A stretch of 64,000 nucleotides of DNA from Bacteroides thetaiotaomicron VPI-5482 (GTDB taxonomy: Bacteria > Bacteroidota > Bacteroidia > Bacteroidales > Bacteroidaceae), in NCBI RefSeq assembly GCF_000011065.1, contig NC_004663.1, forward strand, positions 992,001 to 1,056,000, written 5' to 3'. Both the position numbers and the translations under genes were made by a program. Shown one piece after another: positions 52,643 to 62,494 of this stretch (positions are counted from its first letter, which is position 1; each line of letters starts with the position of its first letter). Below the pieces are notes generated by a model that saw only the letters and a list, made by a program, of their open reading frames with translations, did no database searches and was not told where the DNA came from.

Positions 52643-54015
52643 AAGCCTAGTTTTTCAAGTTTGCGATATAAGGCAAAGCGGGTAATACCTAAATAGTCAG
52701 CAGCACGTGAGATATTCCCTTCACTAAGTTTCATTGCTTTTTCAATGGTTTGCCGTTCCAGTTGTTCAAGGTTCAAAACAATTTCTTCTTCCTTTTTTTG
52801 CTTGGGGGTGACGTGGAACTGGAAGTTTTCGGGTTTTAATAAAGAACCGTCTCCCAGTATTACGACACGTTCCATTGTATGTTGCAACTCCCGTACATTA
52901 CCTGGCCACGTATATTTCAGCAACTTATTTTTGGCTTCCCGTGTCAAGCCACGCATTTCTTTTTTATATTTGCGTGCATAACGGTCCAGAAAATATTCAG
53001 CAAGCAGAATGATATCATTCCCACGTTCGCGGAGCGGGGGGATATGTATTTCAATTGTATTAATACGATATAGTAAGTCCTGACGGAAACTTCCTTCATC
53101 CACCATGTGGCGGATATCCGCATTCGTTGCGCAAATCAGACGAACATCAATAGGCATGGTCTGTGTGCTTCCTAAACGGCTGATCTGCCGTTTTTCGATC
53201 GCAGTGAGCAGCTTCGATTGCATGGGAAGCGAAAGATTACCGATTTCATCAAGGAACAAAGTACCATTGGTGGCAACTTCCATCCGTCCGGCTTTTGACT
53301 TTTTTGCATCGGTGAATGCTCCCTTTTCAAAGCCGAACAGTTCACTTTCGAAAAGTTGTTCGGGGATACTTCCCAGGTCGATGGTAACAAAAGGTTTGCC
53401 GTATCGGGGGGAGTAGCGGTATAGCAGTCGGGCAATCACGTCTTTTCCCGTTCCGTTTTCTCCCAAAATCAGAATGTTGGCATCTGTACTGCTAAGTTTG
53501 TTTATGGTTGCAAATACTTCCTGCATGATCGGAGATTCTCCGATAATATCCCCTTCTGGAGAACTTTGTCCGCTGAGTGCTTCTACTTGCTCTTTTAAGA
53601 TGTTTACCTCCCGTTGAGATTGGCGCAGACGCATACCGGAGGTGAGAGTAGCCAGCAATTTTTCCTTCTCCCAAGGTTTGGGGATAAAATCTGTTGCACC
53701 GGCTTTAATGGCCCGTACAGCTTTATCTGTATCCGCATATGCAGTCATGAAGATGACAATAGCTTGCGGATCAATCTGCAAAATCTGCTTCAGACTTTCA
53801 AAACCTTCCTGACCGCTAATTGCATCACGGCTGAAGTTCATATCTAATAAGATAAGATCGGGCTGAAAGGTAGTCATAAAATGCTCAATCCGGTCGGGAG
53901 TGGTAGCTACCTTTATCTTTTCTGTATAAGGTTCGAGTAGTAGATTGAGGGCAAAGAGCACATCTTCGTTATCATCTACAATGAGTATCTTTCCTAGTTT
54001 GTTGACTTCATCCAT
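52639..54015 (-). CDS. NtrC-family sigma-54-dependent response regulator
   Basis: A 458-residue protein with a receiver domain (phospho-Asp58 in LILLDMNFS, Lys in FIPKPWEKEK), an AAA+ central domain (GENGTGKDVIAR Walker A, the sigma-54 contact loop FEKGAFTDAKKSKAGR, GTLFLDEIGNLSLPMQ) and a C-terminal Fis-like helix-turn-helix (ISRAADYLGITRFALYRKLEK). The contact loop reads GAFTDA, a normal variant of GAFTGA. It activates transcription with sigma-54. The two inverted repeats and the sigma-54 promoter upstream of tolC, on the other side of its start, are the obvious target. Confidence 0.95.
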   Translation of the reverse strand: MDEVNKLGKILIVDDNEDVLFALNLLLEPYTEKIKVATTPDRIEHFMTTFQPDLILLDMNFSRDAISGQEGFESLKQILQIDPQAIVIFMTAYADTDKAVRAIKAGATDFIPKPWEKEKLLATLTSGMRLRQSQREVNILKEQVEALSGQSSPEGDIIGESPIMQEVFATINKLSSTDANILILGENGTGKDVIARLLYRYSPRYGKPFVTIDLGSIPEQLFESELFGFEKGAFTDAKKSKAGRMEVATNGTLFLDEIGNLSLPMQSKLLTAIEKRQISRLGSTQTMPIDVRLICATNADIRHMVDEGSFRQDLLYRINTIEIHIPPLRERGNDIILLAEYFLDRYARKYKKEMRGLTREAKNKLLKYTWPGNVRELQHTMERVVILGDGSLLKPENFQFHVTPKQKKEEEIVLNLEQLERQTIEKAMKLSEGNISRAADYLGITRFALYRKLEKLGL

Positions 54016-54066
54016 AGGGTATGGGGTATATGATTCGTTACTTATCCTAAAGTTTTAATGCAAGGG

Positions 54067-54132
54067 CAAAGATATGGATAATAATCATGTGTTGTATGTG
54101 CGATTGCGCACTAAATTTGTGCGTATTTGCAC
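54067..54132. promoter_or_regulatory. Candidate enhancer sites and regulator promoter
   Basis: GTGCGATTGCGCAC (54098-54111) and GTGCGTATTTGCAC (54119-54132) are inverted repeats whose centres are 21 bp apart (two helical turns), 57 to 91 bases upstream of the sigma-54 promoter. They look like tandem activator sites. A minus-strand -7 box (complement of CAAAGATA, 54067-54074) reads into the regulator, with site 1 close to its -33 region. Confidence 0.65.
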
Positions 54133-54188
54133 GCTGCTTGTAACAGCGTAGTAAATGTAAATAACTGAATTAGAATGAAATATAAGAA

Positions 54189-54204
54189 TGGCACAGGTTT
54201 TGAA
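54189..54204 (+). promoter_or_regulatory. Sigma-54 promoter of the export operon
   Basis: TGGCACAGGTTTTGAA fits the -24/-12 pattern TGGCACR-N4-TTGCW except that the -12 GC is GA; the GG and GA are spaced by 10 bases. It starts 41 bases before the tolC ATG. Confidence 0.75.
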
Positions 54205-54229
54205 TAGTAAATAACAAATAAACCTAAGA

Positions 54230-55702
54230 ATGAATCTGAAAATACTCTATATAACACTCGGAATCCTGTCGACTGAACTGCTGGCTGCTCAAAATCAAAC
54301 AATGGAGATGTCGTTGGAGCAGGTGGTGAAAATAGCCCGTCTGGAATCACCCGATGCACGAACTGCACGACATAGCTTTCGTTCCGCTTACTGGAACTAC
54401 AAATATTATCGGGCTAACTATTTGCCATCTTTGAGTTTGTCATCCGATCCTAATCTGAATCGTGCCATCAATAAGATTACAATGGGGGACGGTTCCGTTA
54501 AGTTTGTCGAGCAAAATCTGTTGAATACCGATCTGACTTTGAACCTGTCGCAGAATATTCCCTGGACCGGAGGTTCTCTTTTTCTCGAAACATCTGCGCA
54601 ACGCATGGACTTGTTCAGCGAACATAAATACTCATGGCAAACTTCTCCTGTCATGATAGGATATCGCCAGTCGCTTTTTGGTTATAATAGTCTGAAGTGG
54701 GATAAACGTATAGAACCGGTACGCTATCAGGAAGCCAAGAAAAGTTATGTGGAAACACTGGAACTTGTTTCCGCCAATGCAATTAATAAATTCTTCGCTT
54801 TGGCCACCGCTCAAAGTAATTACGATATTGCTTCTTTCAATTATGCAAATGCCGATACGCTCTATCGTTACGCTCAGGGGCGTTACAATATAGGCACGAT
54901 CACAGAGAATGAAATGCTGCAGTTAGAATTGAATCGTCTGACCGAAGAAACAAATCGTATGAATGCCCGTATAGAAATGGATAATTGCATGCAGGAACTT
55001 CGTTCTTATCTGGGCATTCAGGAAGATCGGGAACTTCGTGTGCGTATCAACTCGCAAGTACCGGATTTCAGTGTCAATCTGGATGAAGCATTGGCATTGG
55101 CATACGAAAACAGTCCGGACATACAGGCGATGAAACGAAGAAAACTGGAAAGTGAGAGTGCTGTGGCAAGAGCCCGTGCTAATGCGGGACTGAAAGCGGA
55201 TATTTATCTCCGTTTCGGACTGACGCAGACTGCCGAAAAGCTGCCGGATGCTTATCGAAATCTGTTAGACCAGCAATATGTAAGTCTGAGTATCGCTCTT
55301 CCTATTTTAGATTGGGGAAGAGGGAAAGGACAAGTGCGGGTAGCCCGTTCCAATCGTGATCTGGTATATACGCAAGTGGAGCAAAATCGGACGGATTTTG
55401 AATTGAATGTCCGCAAACTGGTGAAACAATTTAATCTGCAAACACAACGGGTACATATCGCTGCCCGTACAGATGAAACGGCTCAACGAAGAAATGAAGT
55501 TGCCCGCAAACTTTATATACTGGGAAAATCCACTATCCTTGATCTGAATGCTTCCATTGCCGAGAAAGATAGTGCCCGCCGTAATTACGTATCGGCTTTG
55601 TACAATTATTGGAGCTTATATTACACACTTCGAAGTATGACACTTTACGATTTTGAACGGAATATGCTATTGACAGAAGATTACAATCTTCTTATAGAAT
55701 AG
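54230..55702 (+). CDS. TolC-family outer-membrane efflux protein
   Basis: A 490-residue protein with signal peptide (1-20, ending LLAAQ). The body is the duplicated helical-barrel plan of TolC: VVKIARLESPDARTARHSF, FALATAQSNYDIASFNYANADTLYRYAQGRYNIGTITENEML in the first half and ALAYENSPDIQAMKRRKLESESAVARARANAGLK in the second. It should form the outer-membrane duct for the adaptor and ABC permeases that follow. Its start lies just after the sigma-54 promoter, making it the first gene of the operon. Confidence 0.93.
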   Translation: MNLKILYITLGILSTELLAAQNQTMEMSLEQVVKIARLESPDARTARHSFRSAYWNYKYYRANYLPSLSLSSDPNLNRAINKITMGDGSVKFVEQNLLNTDLTLNLSQNIPWTGGSLFLETSAQRMDLFSEHKYSWQTSPVMIGYRQSLFGYNSLKWDKRIEPVRYQEAKKSYVETLELVSANAINKFFALATAQSNYDIASFNYANADTLYRYAQGRYNIGTITENEMLQLELNRLTEETNRMNARIEMDNCMQELRSYLGIQEDRELRVRINSQVPDFSVNLDEALALAYENSPDIQAMKRRKLESESAVARARANAGLKADIYLRFGLTQTAEKLPDAYRNLLDQQYVSLSIALPILDWGRGKGQVRVARSNRDLVYTQVEQNRTDFELNVRKLVKQFNLQTQRVHIAARTDETAQRRNEVARKLYILGKSTILDLNASIAEKDSARRNYVSALYNYWSLYYTLRSMTLYDFERNMLLTEDYNLLIE

Positions 55703-55751
55703 CAACTTACTTAGCTTTAATAAATAAAAATATAAAATACCTGATAAAGTC

Positions 55752-57002
55752 ATGGATATAAAATTAGAAAAGAAACCTTGGTACATTCGATACAGATACT
55801 ATCTGATAGGCGGACTTTTGTTTGCTGCCTTTCTGATTTATGTAATTGTTCTGTCATTAGGCCCCCGAAAATTACGTATTGATGCCGAAAATATTCAGAT
55901 AGCGGAAGTGAAAGAGGATAATTTTATGGAATATGTAGATGTGGAGGGACTGATTCAGCCTATACTGACTATCAAAATCAATACCCGCGAAGCGGGAAGC
56001 GTTGAAAGCATCGTTGGTGAGGAAGGGAGTCTGCTCTATCAGGGGGATACCATTATCGTCCTTTCCAATCCAGACCTGCTTCGCAGCATTGAAGACCAGC
56101 GTGACGAATGGGAAAAGCAAATGATTACCTATCAGGAACAGGAGATTGAGATGGAACAGAAAAGTCTTAATCTGAAGCAGCAGGCTCTGACGAATAATTA
56201 TGAACTGGAACGACTGAAAAAGAGCATTGCCCTTGATCGGGAAGAGTTTCAGATGGGAGTAAAGAGTAAGGCTCAACTACAAGTAGCCGAAGATGAATAT
56301 AACTACAAACTAAAAAACGCGGCATTGCAACAAGAAAGCCTGCGACATGATTCGGCTGTTACGATGATTCGTAAAGAACTGATTCGCAATGACCGTGAAC
56401 GGGAGCGCAAGAAATATGAACGTACTCATGAGCGATTGAATAACCTGGTGGTGACGGCTCCTATAAAAGGGCAACTAAGCTTTGTCAGGGTTACTCCGGG
56501 GCAGCAGGTTTCTTCCGGCGAAAGCATTGCCGAAATAAAGGTACTCGATCAGTATAAGATACATACTTCGCTAAGCGAATATTACATTGACAGGATCACT
56601 ACCGGACTGCCTGCTACCGTCAATTATCAGGGAAAGAAATATCCGCTGAAAATAACGAAAGTCGTCCCTGAAGTAAAAGACCGTATGTTTGATGTCGATC
56701 TTGTCTTTACCGGCGATATGCCCGATAATGTCAGAGTCGGCAAAAGCTTCCGTGTACAGATTGAATTAGGTCAGCCGGAACGGGCGCTTATTATTCCACG
56801 GGGTAATTTCTATCAGTCTACAGGAGGACAATGGATTTACAAAGTGAATGCTTCGAAGACAAAAGCAATCCGTGTACCATTAAGTATTGGGCGGCAGAAT
56901 CCGCAGCAGTATGAAATTACGGAAGGTTTGCAGACGGGAGATTGGGTAATTACGACAGGATATGATACCTTTGGCGATGCAGAGGAATTGATATTAAAAT
57001 AA
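55752..57002 (+). CDS. HlyD/MacA-type periplasmic adaptor
   Basis: A 416-residue membrane-fusion protein. One membrane helix at about 16-37. A lipoyl-like domain precedes and follows a long coiled coil (about 110-225, EWEKQMITYQEQEIEMEQKSLNLKQQ), then LVVTAPIKGQLSFVRVTPGQQVSSGESI and a beta-barrel/membrane-proximal part. It joins the inner-membrane permeases to the TolC-type duct. It lies 49 bases after the tolC gene in the same operon. Confidence 0.92.
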   Translation: MDIKLEKKPWYIRYRYYLIGGLLFAAFLIYVIVLSLGPRKLRIDAENIQIAEVKEDNFMEYVDVEGLIQPILTIKINTREAGSVESIVGEEGSLLYQGDTIIVLSNPDLLRSIEDQRDEWEKQMITYQEQEIEMEQKSLNLKQQALTNNYELERLKKSIALDREEFQMGVKSKAQLQVAEDEYNYKLKNAALQQESLRHDSAVTMIRKELIRNDRERERKKYERTHERLNNLVVTAPIKGQLSFVRVTPGQQVSSGESIAEIKVLDQYKIHTSLSEYYIDRITTGLPATVNYQGKKYPLKITKVVPEVKDRMFDVDLVFTGDMPDNVRVGKSFRVQIELGQPERALIIPRGNFYQSTGGQWIYKVNASKTKAIRVPLSIGRQNPQQYEITEGLQTGDWVITTGYDTFGDAEELILK

Positions 57003-57016
57003 AAACACGCAATATT

Positions 57017-59392
57017 ATGAAGATTATACAGTTAGCTATCCGGACCTTATGTAGGTTTAAAATATATACGATTATCAATATCATCGGATTGGCATTAAGT
57101 ATGGCTTGTGTCATTATTATATTCCGTTATGTGGAACAGGAGCTTACTGTAGACAGCTATATTCCGGATAGAGATAGAATAGCTTTTCAGATACAGGAGG
57201 ATAAAAGTTCTCCCGGAAGTCGTTTTGTTACCGGAGCTGGTTTCTCTGATCCGGATATAGAATGCAGTTCTACTGTCTTATGGTATAATAAGGATGTGAT
57301 TATCTTGGACAAAGAACGCTTCGATGTAGAAACCATTGTTGCTGATAGCAACTTTGTGAAAGTGATGAAATTTCCGGTACGTTATGGTAATATTGCTTCT
57401 TTAAATGATAATCCACAAAACGTCATAATTACGCAAATATTGGCCAATAAGCTTTTTGGTGACAGGAATCCTATCGGAGAGAAAATTACTTATTCAACAG
57501 GTGATCCGTTGACTGTGACAGGTGTTATCAGTATGCAAGATAGAAAAAGTTCGATACATTTTGATCTTTTGGTTTCAGATAAACTGCAAGAAGACTGGGT
57601 CGCTACTTTTCCAGTCAATGTAGTACTTATCCGCCAGGGGGCAAATCTGAACACAATAAATCAACGTCATGCGGCATACGAAACAGAACCCCGGACTGAA
57701 AAAGAAATACGAAATCAGTTGCTATCTATAAATGACAGCTATTTTGATTCTTCTGTCGTTTCATACAATGATATGTTACTACATGGAAGTCCTAAACAGT
57801 TACAGCGGTTGTCTTTAGTTGCTATCCTTGTGTTGTTAATCGGCATATTCAACTTCATGAGCCTCTATACTGTGATTTTATTGAAGCGGGGAAAAGAGTT
57901 CGGATTGAAGAAAATATTCGGTAGTACTCCGATACATTTGTTCGTACAACTCTACATTGAGAATTTATTTCTCATAGCTATTGCATTATGTCTTTCCTGG
58001 TTTTTAATTGAAATCTCTACAGGATTTATTGAAATACAGTTTGGAATGGCACAACAAAAAGAGATAGCCTTCGATGGTCTGTTATCTGTCTTATTTCTTC
58101 TCTTGTTACCGGGGATTGCTGTGATTTATCCTTTTTTACGATACCGACATATTACACCCGTCCGTTCATTGCAAAGTATATATATTGGAAATAAACTCAC
58201 TGTGGTACGATATCTCTATTTAAGTGTCCAGTATGTCATTACCTTTACACTAATTGTTTTGTCTTTGTTTTTTGTCAGGCAGCTATACGAAATGTTGCAT
58301 ACAGAGACAGGCTATACAACGGATAACATAATCAGAGCAGAGTTCCAGATTTACGATCGAAAAACACCTACAACTAAAGAGGAATTCAGAGCTAGTTTGA
58401 GTAGAAGAGAGACTTCTTATAGTCAGATAGATCAGCAAATGAATGCTTCTCCATTGTTTACTGCGTGGGGATATAATTATCTTCCATACGAATACCAACT
58501 TGAAAATAGCAGCTTTAATTTTAAAAAGCCAATGGACAATGATTATAAAGCAGTTGCTTTGATACCTTCTACAGAATCTACTTCAAGACTTTACGGGTTC
58601 AAACTGTTGGAAGGACGTTTATGGAATGATAGTATAGACCAGGAAGGAGATGCTAAATTGATTTTAAACCGGAAAGCTATGTCATTGTTCGGATTTAAAA
58701 CTCTTAGCAAAGCTGAACTTCAAACAGAAAATCCGATATGGCCGCAGAAAAGTAATTCGCCCTATCAAATCATTGGAGTGATCGAAGATTTCTATTGCGG
58801 GCACCTGTCGAAACCTATCGGACCAATAGCGTATATGTATTGCAAAACCTATTCCGATCAAGTGCCTATCGTGGCAGCCATCGTTCCTGGCAAGCAACAG
58901 GAAGCTATCGCCTTTTTGGATAAACTTCATCACGAAACTATGGATGGAACATTTGAGTATGCTTTTGTGCAAGATGAGATCAGTAATTTGTATCGGGAAG
59001 ACCGGCAAATTACGATTATATATTCTTCTTTCGCACTTCTGGGAATTTTGATTTCTTCATTGGGATTGTTCGGACTTTCATTGTTCGATATCCAACAACG
59101 TTATCGGGAAGTTGCCCTTAGAAAAGTGAATGGAGCTATGATGAAAGATATTCTGCCTTTACTTTTAAGACAGTACATTTTGATATTGGGTGCTTCGTTT
59201 GTAATAGCTATCCCTTTAGCTTATTGGGGAATTAATGTTTATCTGGAAAACTATGCCTACCGGACCGACATTAGTTGGTGGCTATTTGCTTTGGCAGCCA
59301 TCATCGTCTTACTAATTTCATTAGTAACCTTGATTTATCAGGTAAGAAAGGCTATTGCTATTAATCCGGCTACTATTTTGAAAGGACAATGA
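57017..59392 (+). CDS. MacB/FtsX-type ABC permease 1
   Basis: A 791-residue permease with an N-terminal helix (TIINIIGLALSMACVIIIFRYV), a MacB-like periplasmic domain, then FtsX helices and a second periplasmic domain before three C-terminal helices (LFDIQQRYREVALRKVNGAMM typical). It has no ATPase domain, so it needs the ATPase encoded next. With 8 predicted helices it is the double FtsX form. It differs more from permeases 2 and 3 than they do from each other. Exported compound unknown. Confidence 0.9.
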   Translation: MKIIQLAIRTLCRFKIYTIINIIGLALSMACVIIIFRYVEQELTVDSYIPDRDRIAFQIQEDKSSPGSRFVTGAGFSDPDIECSSTVLWYNKDVIILDKERFDVETIVADSNFVKVMKFPVRYGNIASLNDNPQNVIITQILANKLFGDRNPIGEKITYSTGDPLTVTGVISMQDRKSSIHFDLLVSDKLQEDWVATFPVNVVLIRQGANLNTINQRHAAYETEPRTEKEIRNQLLSINDSYFDSSVVSYNDMLLHGSPKQLQRLSLVAILVLLIGIFNFMSLYTVILLKRGKEFGLKKIFGSTPIHLFVQLYIENLFLIAIALCLSWFLIEISTGFIEIQFGMAQQKEIAFDGLLSVLFLLLLPGIAVIYPFLRYRHITPVRSLQSIYIGNKLTVVRYLYLSVQYVITFTLIVLSLFFVRQLYEMLHTETGYTTDNIIRAEFQIYDRKTPTTKEEFRASLSRRETSYSQIDQQMNASPLFTAWGYNYLPYEYQLENSSFNFKKPMDNDYKAVALIPSTESTSRLYGFKLLEGRLWNDSIDQEGDAKLILNRKAMSLFGFKTLSKAELQTENPIWPQKSNSPYQIIGVIEDFYCGHLSKPIGPIAYMYCKTYSDQVPIVAAIVPGKQQEAIAFLDKLHHETMDGTFEYAFVQDEISNLYREDRQITIIYSSFALLGILISSLGLFGLSLFDIQQRYREVALRKVNGAMMKDILPLLLRQYILILGASFVIAIPLAYWGINVYLENYAYRTDISWWLFALAAIIVLLISLVTLIYQVRKAIAINPATILKGQ

Positions 59393-59441
59393 AAGATGAA
59401 AACATCAAGTACTATTATATAATTTTAAAAATAATACAATT

Positions 59442-60116
59442 ATGATCAAGACAATTAATTTACAGAAGATTTTCAAGACCGAAGAAGTAGAAACCTGGGC
59501 GTTGAATAACGTAAGTATCGAAGTGAAACAAGGAGAGTTCGTTGCCATTATGGGACCTTCCGGTTGTGGAAAGTCAACATTGCTCAATATTCTTGGGTTA
59601 TTGGACAATCCGACAGGAGGGGAATATTACCTCAATGGAACAGAAGTTTCCAAGTACACAGAGTCACAGCGTACCAGCCTTCGTAAAGGAGTGATCGGTT
59701 TTGTCTTTCAAAGCTTCAATCTGATAGATGAATTGAATGTTTATGAAAATATTGAATTGCCTTTGCTTTACATGGGTATCTCAGCTTCCGAACGTAAAAA
59801 GAGAGTGGAGACTGCTATGGAACGAATGGCTATCACACATCGCAGCAAACACTTCCCGCAACAACTTTCCGGAGGTCAGCAGCAGCGTGTTGCTATTGCC
59901 CGTGCAGTAGTTGCCAATCCTAAGTTGATCCTGGCCGATGAGCCTACCGGTAATCTGGACTCAAAGAACGGTAAAGAAGTGATGGGGCTATTGAGTGAAC
60001 TAAATAAGGAAGGAACCACTATTGTGATGGTAACACATTCACAGCACGATGCCGGTTATGCCGACCGTATCATTAATTTGTTTGACGGACAGGTAGTAAC
60101 GGAAGTCAGTATGTAA
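59442..60116 (+). CDS. ABC ATPase for the MacB-type permeases
   Basis: A 224-residue ATPase of the MacB/LolD family. GPSGCGKSTLLNILG (Walker A), FVFQSFNLIDELNVYENIELPL (Q-loop), LSGGQQQRVAIARAV (signature), LILADEPTGNLD (Walker B) and the His of VMVTHSQH are all present. It is the only ATPase seen in the locus, lying between permease 1 and permease 2, so it probably serves more than one of them. Confidence 0.96.
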   Translation: MIKTINLQKIFKTEEVETWALNNVSIEVKQGEFVAIMGPSGCGKSTLLNILGLLDNPTGGEYYLNGTEVSKYTESQRTSLRKGVIGFVFQSFNLIDELNVYENIELPLLYMGISASERKKRVETAMERMAITHRSKHFPQQLSGGQQQRVAIARAVVANPKLILADEPTGNLDSKNGKEVMGLLSELNKEGTTIVMVTHSQHDAGYADRIINLFDGQVVTEVSM

Positions 60117-60133
60117 TATATTCATAAAGTACC

Positions 60134-62479
60134 ATGATTAAACACTATTTGAAAGTAGCCTTTCGCAATTTGGTAAAGTACAAGACACAGAGCCTTGTCA
60201 GTATCATTGGATTAGCTGTTGGTTTCACTTGTTTTGCGCTGTCTGTCTTATGGATTCGTTATGAAATGACTTACGATACTTTCCATAACGGAGCCGACCG
60301 TATCTATATGGTACGTGCGCATTATACTGATTCCCCTGGTAGTACATCCAATGTTACTCCTTACCCTTTGGCAAACTATTTACAGGAGAAAATGCCGGAG
60401 ATAGAAGCTACTGCTTCCACTTCCATATATCGGGATATGAAATTCCGTATGGGAGATAATGAACAGGAGGTAGTAATGGCTACAGCAGATTCTGTTTTCA
60501 TGAACTTTTTCAATATACGGCTGCTGAAAGGAACAGTCAACTTCCTGAAAGAAAATGATCCGGAAATCGCCATTACGGAAGAGTTTGCCCGAAAGCTTTT
60601 TGGCAGTGAAGAGGATGCTTTGGGGAAAGAAGTAGAACTGAGCGGACGTCCCCGTAAGATAGGCGCCATTGTGAGCGGATGGTCCCGTCATTCCAATATA
60701 CCGTATAGTGTATTGAGTTCGGCAAGGCGCTATCCACGCTGGAGTAGTAAGGGAGAACAACTGTTTATCCGTGTTCGCGCAGGAGTGGATAGGGATACTT
60801 TTCAAAAGAAGATGGAAGACATTGATATCTTGGATATTCCCAAAGAGAGCGAACTTGTGAAGCTTCTGATCACGCCCATTTCGGCTTTGCGTTATTCGGA
60901 TTATGTTTCTAAAGTAGAGGTAGTTATCTCCTTCAGTTATATTTTCTATTTCTCTTTAGCAGGCGGATTGGTCATTATTTGTTCCTTATTCAATTACCTG
61001 ACGCTTTATATCAGTCGGCTTTGCATGCGTAGTAGTGAAATGGCGCTTCGTAAAGTAAATGGTGCAAGTAATACATCTTTATCGGTGCAGTTTGCCATTG
61101 AACTGTTGTTGATTCTATGTATCGCCCTGTTATGCGGACTGTTGATGATAGAGGTGAGTATGTCCAGCTTCCTGAACTTCACACAGATAGAGGCCAGTGT
61201 ATATTATGGAGAGATCATTGCATATCTTTTGATTGTAATCATTCTGTCTTTCCTGTTTGCACAGATACCTTTATCTTATTTTCGCCGTCGGACATTGCAG
61301 GAAGCGATAAAAGGGAATGTGGTAACTACCAGACCTTATCTGTTTCGTAAGATAGGAATTATCATGCAGTTAGTTGTCAGTCTTGCTTTTATCTTCTGTG
61401 CGGCTGTTATGATGAAGCAACTCTATTTTCTGAAAAATACGGACTTAGGAATGGAACGCCATAATGTCGGTAATGTAGCCTTATGGAATGGTGATATTAA
61501 GCAATGGTCGGCGAAGATAGCTGCTTTGCCCATGGTGACAGAGGCTTTGCCCCCTTCGTATTTCCCGATTATTCCTACAGGACCGATGATGTATGTCGAA
61601 ATAAACAACTGGGATGATTTGCCGAAAGCAGTGGAAGAACCTTTAACTGTTGGTATGATGCCTGCTAAAGAAGAATTCTTTGAATTTTATAAATTGAATT
61701 TATTGGAAGGCGAGTTTATATCGGACAAGAATCAAGAAAATGAAGTCGTGATAGATGAAAATACATGCCGTAAATTTGGATGGAAACGGGCTTTGGGCAA
61801 AAGTTTCTATCATGAATATAATGGTCAGCGTAGCCTATATAAGGTTGTCGGAGTAGTCAGGAACTTTAGCTATCGTTCTCCTACGAGTGAACCGGGACTG
61901 ATTGCTTTTCAGCATCCTAAAGCGCAAGATTATCTGTTGAATCGTGCCAGCATTCTGTTTAAATTTAGAGAGGGCACGTGGAATGAATGCCGTGCGACCA
62001 TAGAGAAACTGTACAGAGAGGAATTTTCGAATGCGTATATGCGATTGTTTAATGAAGAAGAGGAATATAACAAGTACCTCCGCTCCGAAGATGCACTGAT
62101 GAAATTATTGAGTTTTGTATCATTGGTTTGCGTCATTATTTCTGTATTCGGAGTTTTCTCATTGGTAACGCTGTCTTGTGAACAGCGTCAGAAAGAGATT
62201 GCTATACGTAAGGTGAACGGAGCGCAAATCCATCATATCCTGCAGATGTTCTTCCAGGAATATTTATTGTTATTGATCATAGCTGCCGTTATTGCATTCC
62301 CCACAGGATATGTTGTAATGAGGAGATGGATCGACAGCTACGTGAGACAAACATCGATAGATGGCTGGGTATATATAAGTATCTTTGTTGTGATAGCTAT
62401 TATTCTTTTGCTTAGCATCATTTGGAGAGTATGGAAAGCTGCCCGGCAGAATCCGGCAGAAATTATCAAGAGTGAATAA
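60134..62479 (+). CDS. MacB/FtsX-type ABC permease 2
   Basis: 781 residues, the same plan as permease 1: N-terminal KVAFRNLVKYKTQSLVSIIGLAVGFTCFALSVLWIRYEMTYDTFH, periplasmic domain, FtsX helices with SSEMALRKVNGASN and KEIAIRKVNGAQI in two halves, and a C-terminal tail NPAEIIKSE. 17 bases after the ATPase gene. It is closely paralogous to permease 3. Confidence 0.92.
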   Translation: MIKHYLKVAFRNLVKYKTQSLVSIIGLAVGFTCFALSVLWIRYEMTYDTFHNGADRIYMVRAHYTDSPGSTSNVTPYPLANYLQEKMPEIEATASTSIYRDMKFRMGDNEQEVVMATADSVFMNFFNIRLLKGTVNFLKENDPEIAITEEFARKLFGSEEDALGKEVELSGRPRKIGAIVSGWSRHSNIPYSVLSSARRYPRWSSKGEQLFIRVRAGVDRDTFQKKMEDIDILDIPKESELVKLLITPISALRYSDYVSKVEVVISFSYIFYFSLAGGLVIICSLFNYLTLYISRLCMRSSEMALRKVNGASNTSLSVQFAIELLLILCIALLCGLLMIEVSMSSFLNFTQIEASVYYGEIIAYLLIVIILSFLFAQIPLSYFRRRTLQEAIKGNVVTTRPYLFRKIGIIMQLVVSLAFIFCAAVMMKQLYFLKNTDLGMERHNVGNVALWNGDIKQWSAKIAALPMVTEALPPSYFPIIPTGPMMYVEINNWDDLPKAVEEPLTVGMMPAKEEFFEFYKLNLLEGEFISDKNQENEVVIDENTCRKFGWKRALGKSFYHEYNGQRSLYKVVGVVRNFSYRSPTSEPGLIAFQHPKAQDYLLNRASILFKFREGTWNECRATIEKLYREEFSNAYMRLFNEEEEYNKYLRSEDALMKLLSFVSLVCVIISVFGVFSLVTLSCEQRQKEIAIRKVNGAQIHHILQMFFQEYLLLLIIAAVIAFPTGYVVMRRWIDSYVRQTSIDGWVYISIFVVIAIILLLSIIWRVWKAARQNPAEIIKSE

Positions 62480-62494
62480 CATAAACACAATGTC

